From positions 930,001 through 994,000 of the forward strand of contig NZ_AP028065.1 of NCBI RefSeq assembly GCF_030297135.1: a stretch of DNA of 64,000 nt, read 5' to 3'. A program made the position numbers and the translations under genes. Positions 63,233-64,000 of this stretch are shown piece by piece; position 1 is the stretch's first letter; every line of letters begins with the position of its first letter. Source of the stretch: Pseudoalteromonas apostichopi (GTDB taxonomy: Bacteria; Pseudomonadota; Gammaproteobacteria; Enterobacterales; Alteromonadaceae). The notes beneath the pieces were generated by a model. The model worked only from the letters and a program-made list of their open reading frames with translations. It made no database searches and was not told the origin of the DNA.

Positions 63233-64000
63233 TTAGAACAAAGCGTTTGCTTTGTTTACGATGTTTTCAACAGTGAAACCAAAGTGCTTGAATAGTTCGC
63301 CTGCCGGTGCTGACTCACCGAAGGTCGTCATACCAACTACTGCGCCATTTAGGCCTACGTATTTGTACCAGTAGTCTGCGATGCCCGCTTCAATTGCTAC
63401 GCGGCGTGTTACGCTTGCTGGTAGTACGCTTTCTTTATAAGCAGCGTCTTGCTCATCAAATAAATCAGTTGAAGGCATAGATACCACGCGTACTTTTTTA
63501 CCTTGTGAACGAAGTTCTGCAGCGGCATCTTGTGCAAGCTGTACTTCAGAGCCTGTTGCAATAAGGATAAGTTCTGGCTCACCGTCACAGCTAAGTACGT
63601 AACCACCTTTTTTCACATCAGCTAACTGCTGTGCAGTTCGCGTTTGTTGCTCAAGGCCTTGGCGAGTGAAAATCAGTGACGTTGGGCCATCTTTACGTTC
63701 AATAGCTTGTTGCCACGCAATTGCAGACTCAACTTGGTCACATGGGCGCCAGTTCACTAAGTTTGGCGTTAAACGCATGCTAGCAATTTGCTCTACTGGT
63801 TGGTGCGTTGGACCATCTTCACCTAAACCAATTGAATCATGCGTGTATACGAAGATGCTCGGCTGCTTCATTAATGCCGCCATACGTACTGCGTTACGAG
63901 CGTATTCCATGAACATTAAGAAAGTAGCGCCGTAAGGGATAAAGCCTTTGTGCAGTGCAATACCATTCATAATCGCTGACATACCAAATTCACGTACACC
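63233..64000 (-). CDS. tkt: Transketolase, 3' part
   Basis: The frame is open to the window edge, giving 255 C-terminal residues of about 660. It has the pyrimidine-binding domain segment GVREFGMSAIMNGIALHKGF, with YTHDSIGLGEDGPTHQPVEQ following, and a C-terminal domain with ATGSEVQLAQDAA. It transfers two-carbon ketol units in the pentose phosphate pathway using thiamine diphosphate. The 5' part lies outside. In some relatives tkt is next to epd-pgk-fba; here it is about 40 kb away. Confidence 0.96.
   Translation of the reverse strand, partial: GVREFGMSAIMNGIALHKGFIPYGATFLMFMEYARNAVRMAALMKQPSIFVYTHDSIGLGEDGPTHQPVEQIASMRLTPNLVNWRPCDQVESAIAWQQAIERKDGPTSLIFTRQGLEQQTRTAQQLADVKKGGYVLSCDGEPELILIATGSEVQLAQDAAAELRSQGKKVRVVSMPSTDLFDEQDAAYKESVLPASVTRRVAIEAGIADYWYKYVGLNGAVVGMTTFGESAPAGELFKHFGFTVENIVNKANALF

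Noticed and set aside
1..64000. tRNA, rRNA, insertion sequence, prophage or integron
   Set aside because: I found no cloverleaf or rRNA sequence, no transposase, integrase or phage structural genes, and no attachment-site duplication in the intergenic regions.

Overview
The window looks like a chromosomal segment of a marine gammaproteobacterium of the order Alteromonadales, most probably Pseudoalteromonas. This is an inference from AT-rich composition, gene content and gene order; no rRNA gene is present to confirm it. Almost everything is housekeeping or core-accessory sequence. I see no prophage, insertion sequence, CRISPR array, tRNA or rRNA.

Layout. 1-6.4 kb: two tandem EF-hand proteins, an exported amidohydrolase, a small membrane protein, a Crp/Fnr-like regulator, a purine-type phosphoribosyltransferase, pepB and sfsA. 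6.6-11.7 kb: the conserved dksA-gluQ-pcnB-folK-panB-panC cluster, in which pcnB appears to begin at AUU. 11.8-16.1 kb: a small cysteine-patterned lipoprotein and the glucan operon opgGH. 16.1-20.4 kb: the phosphate genes phoB-phoR-pstS with Pho-box-like sites, and an outer-membrane porin. 20.4-20.75 kb: a mirror-symmetric 3+3 array of GATC-containing sites at exact 31-bp spacing, directly upstream of the porin. 20.8-24.3 kb: fba, pgk and epd, preceded by a 78-bp tandem repeat. 24.6-41.5 kb: an acetate-utilisation region. It holds a DnaQ-like exonuclease, a cNMP/CBS/DUF294 protein, a solute symporter with its DUF4212 partner, a CrbS-type hybrid kinase, a CrbR-type regulator and acs, interspersed with DUF2339, a DUF4397-like lipoprotein and purU. 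41.8-45.3 kb: a DcaP-like porin and a TonB-dependent siderophore receptor. 45.5-56.2 kb: recA, pncC and mutS, then the conserved run ftsB-ispD-ispF-truD-surE-pcm-yqaA-nlpD-rpoS. 56.2-64 kb: two poorly known proteins, DUF1653, a MoxR/VWA pair, an NRAMP-like transporter, hpf, ppnP, a dead parDE toxin-antitoxin remnant and the 3' part of tkt.

How the genes work together. The acetate genes form a sensing, uptake and activation circuit: CrbS senses, CrbR regulates, Acs activates acetate, and the symporter/DUF4212 pair imports substrate. The control regions of these genes share an 11-bp motif. PhoBR and PstS form an autoregulated phosphate response. DksA, RpoS and Hpf cover stringent response, stationary phase and ribosome hibernation. 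RecA, with a perfect SOS box, and MutS cover DNA repair.

The most unusual item is the GATC array at 20457-20703. Its spacing and symmetry recall Lrp/Dam phase-variation switches of the pap type, here in front of a porin. Decayed genes are the methyltransferase at 24637-25098 (in-frame amber), parD (one-base deletion) and parE (amber at codon 5).
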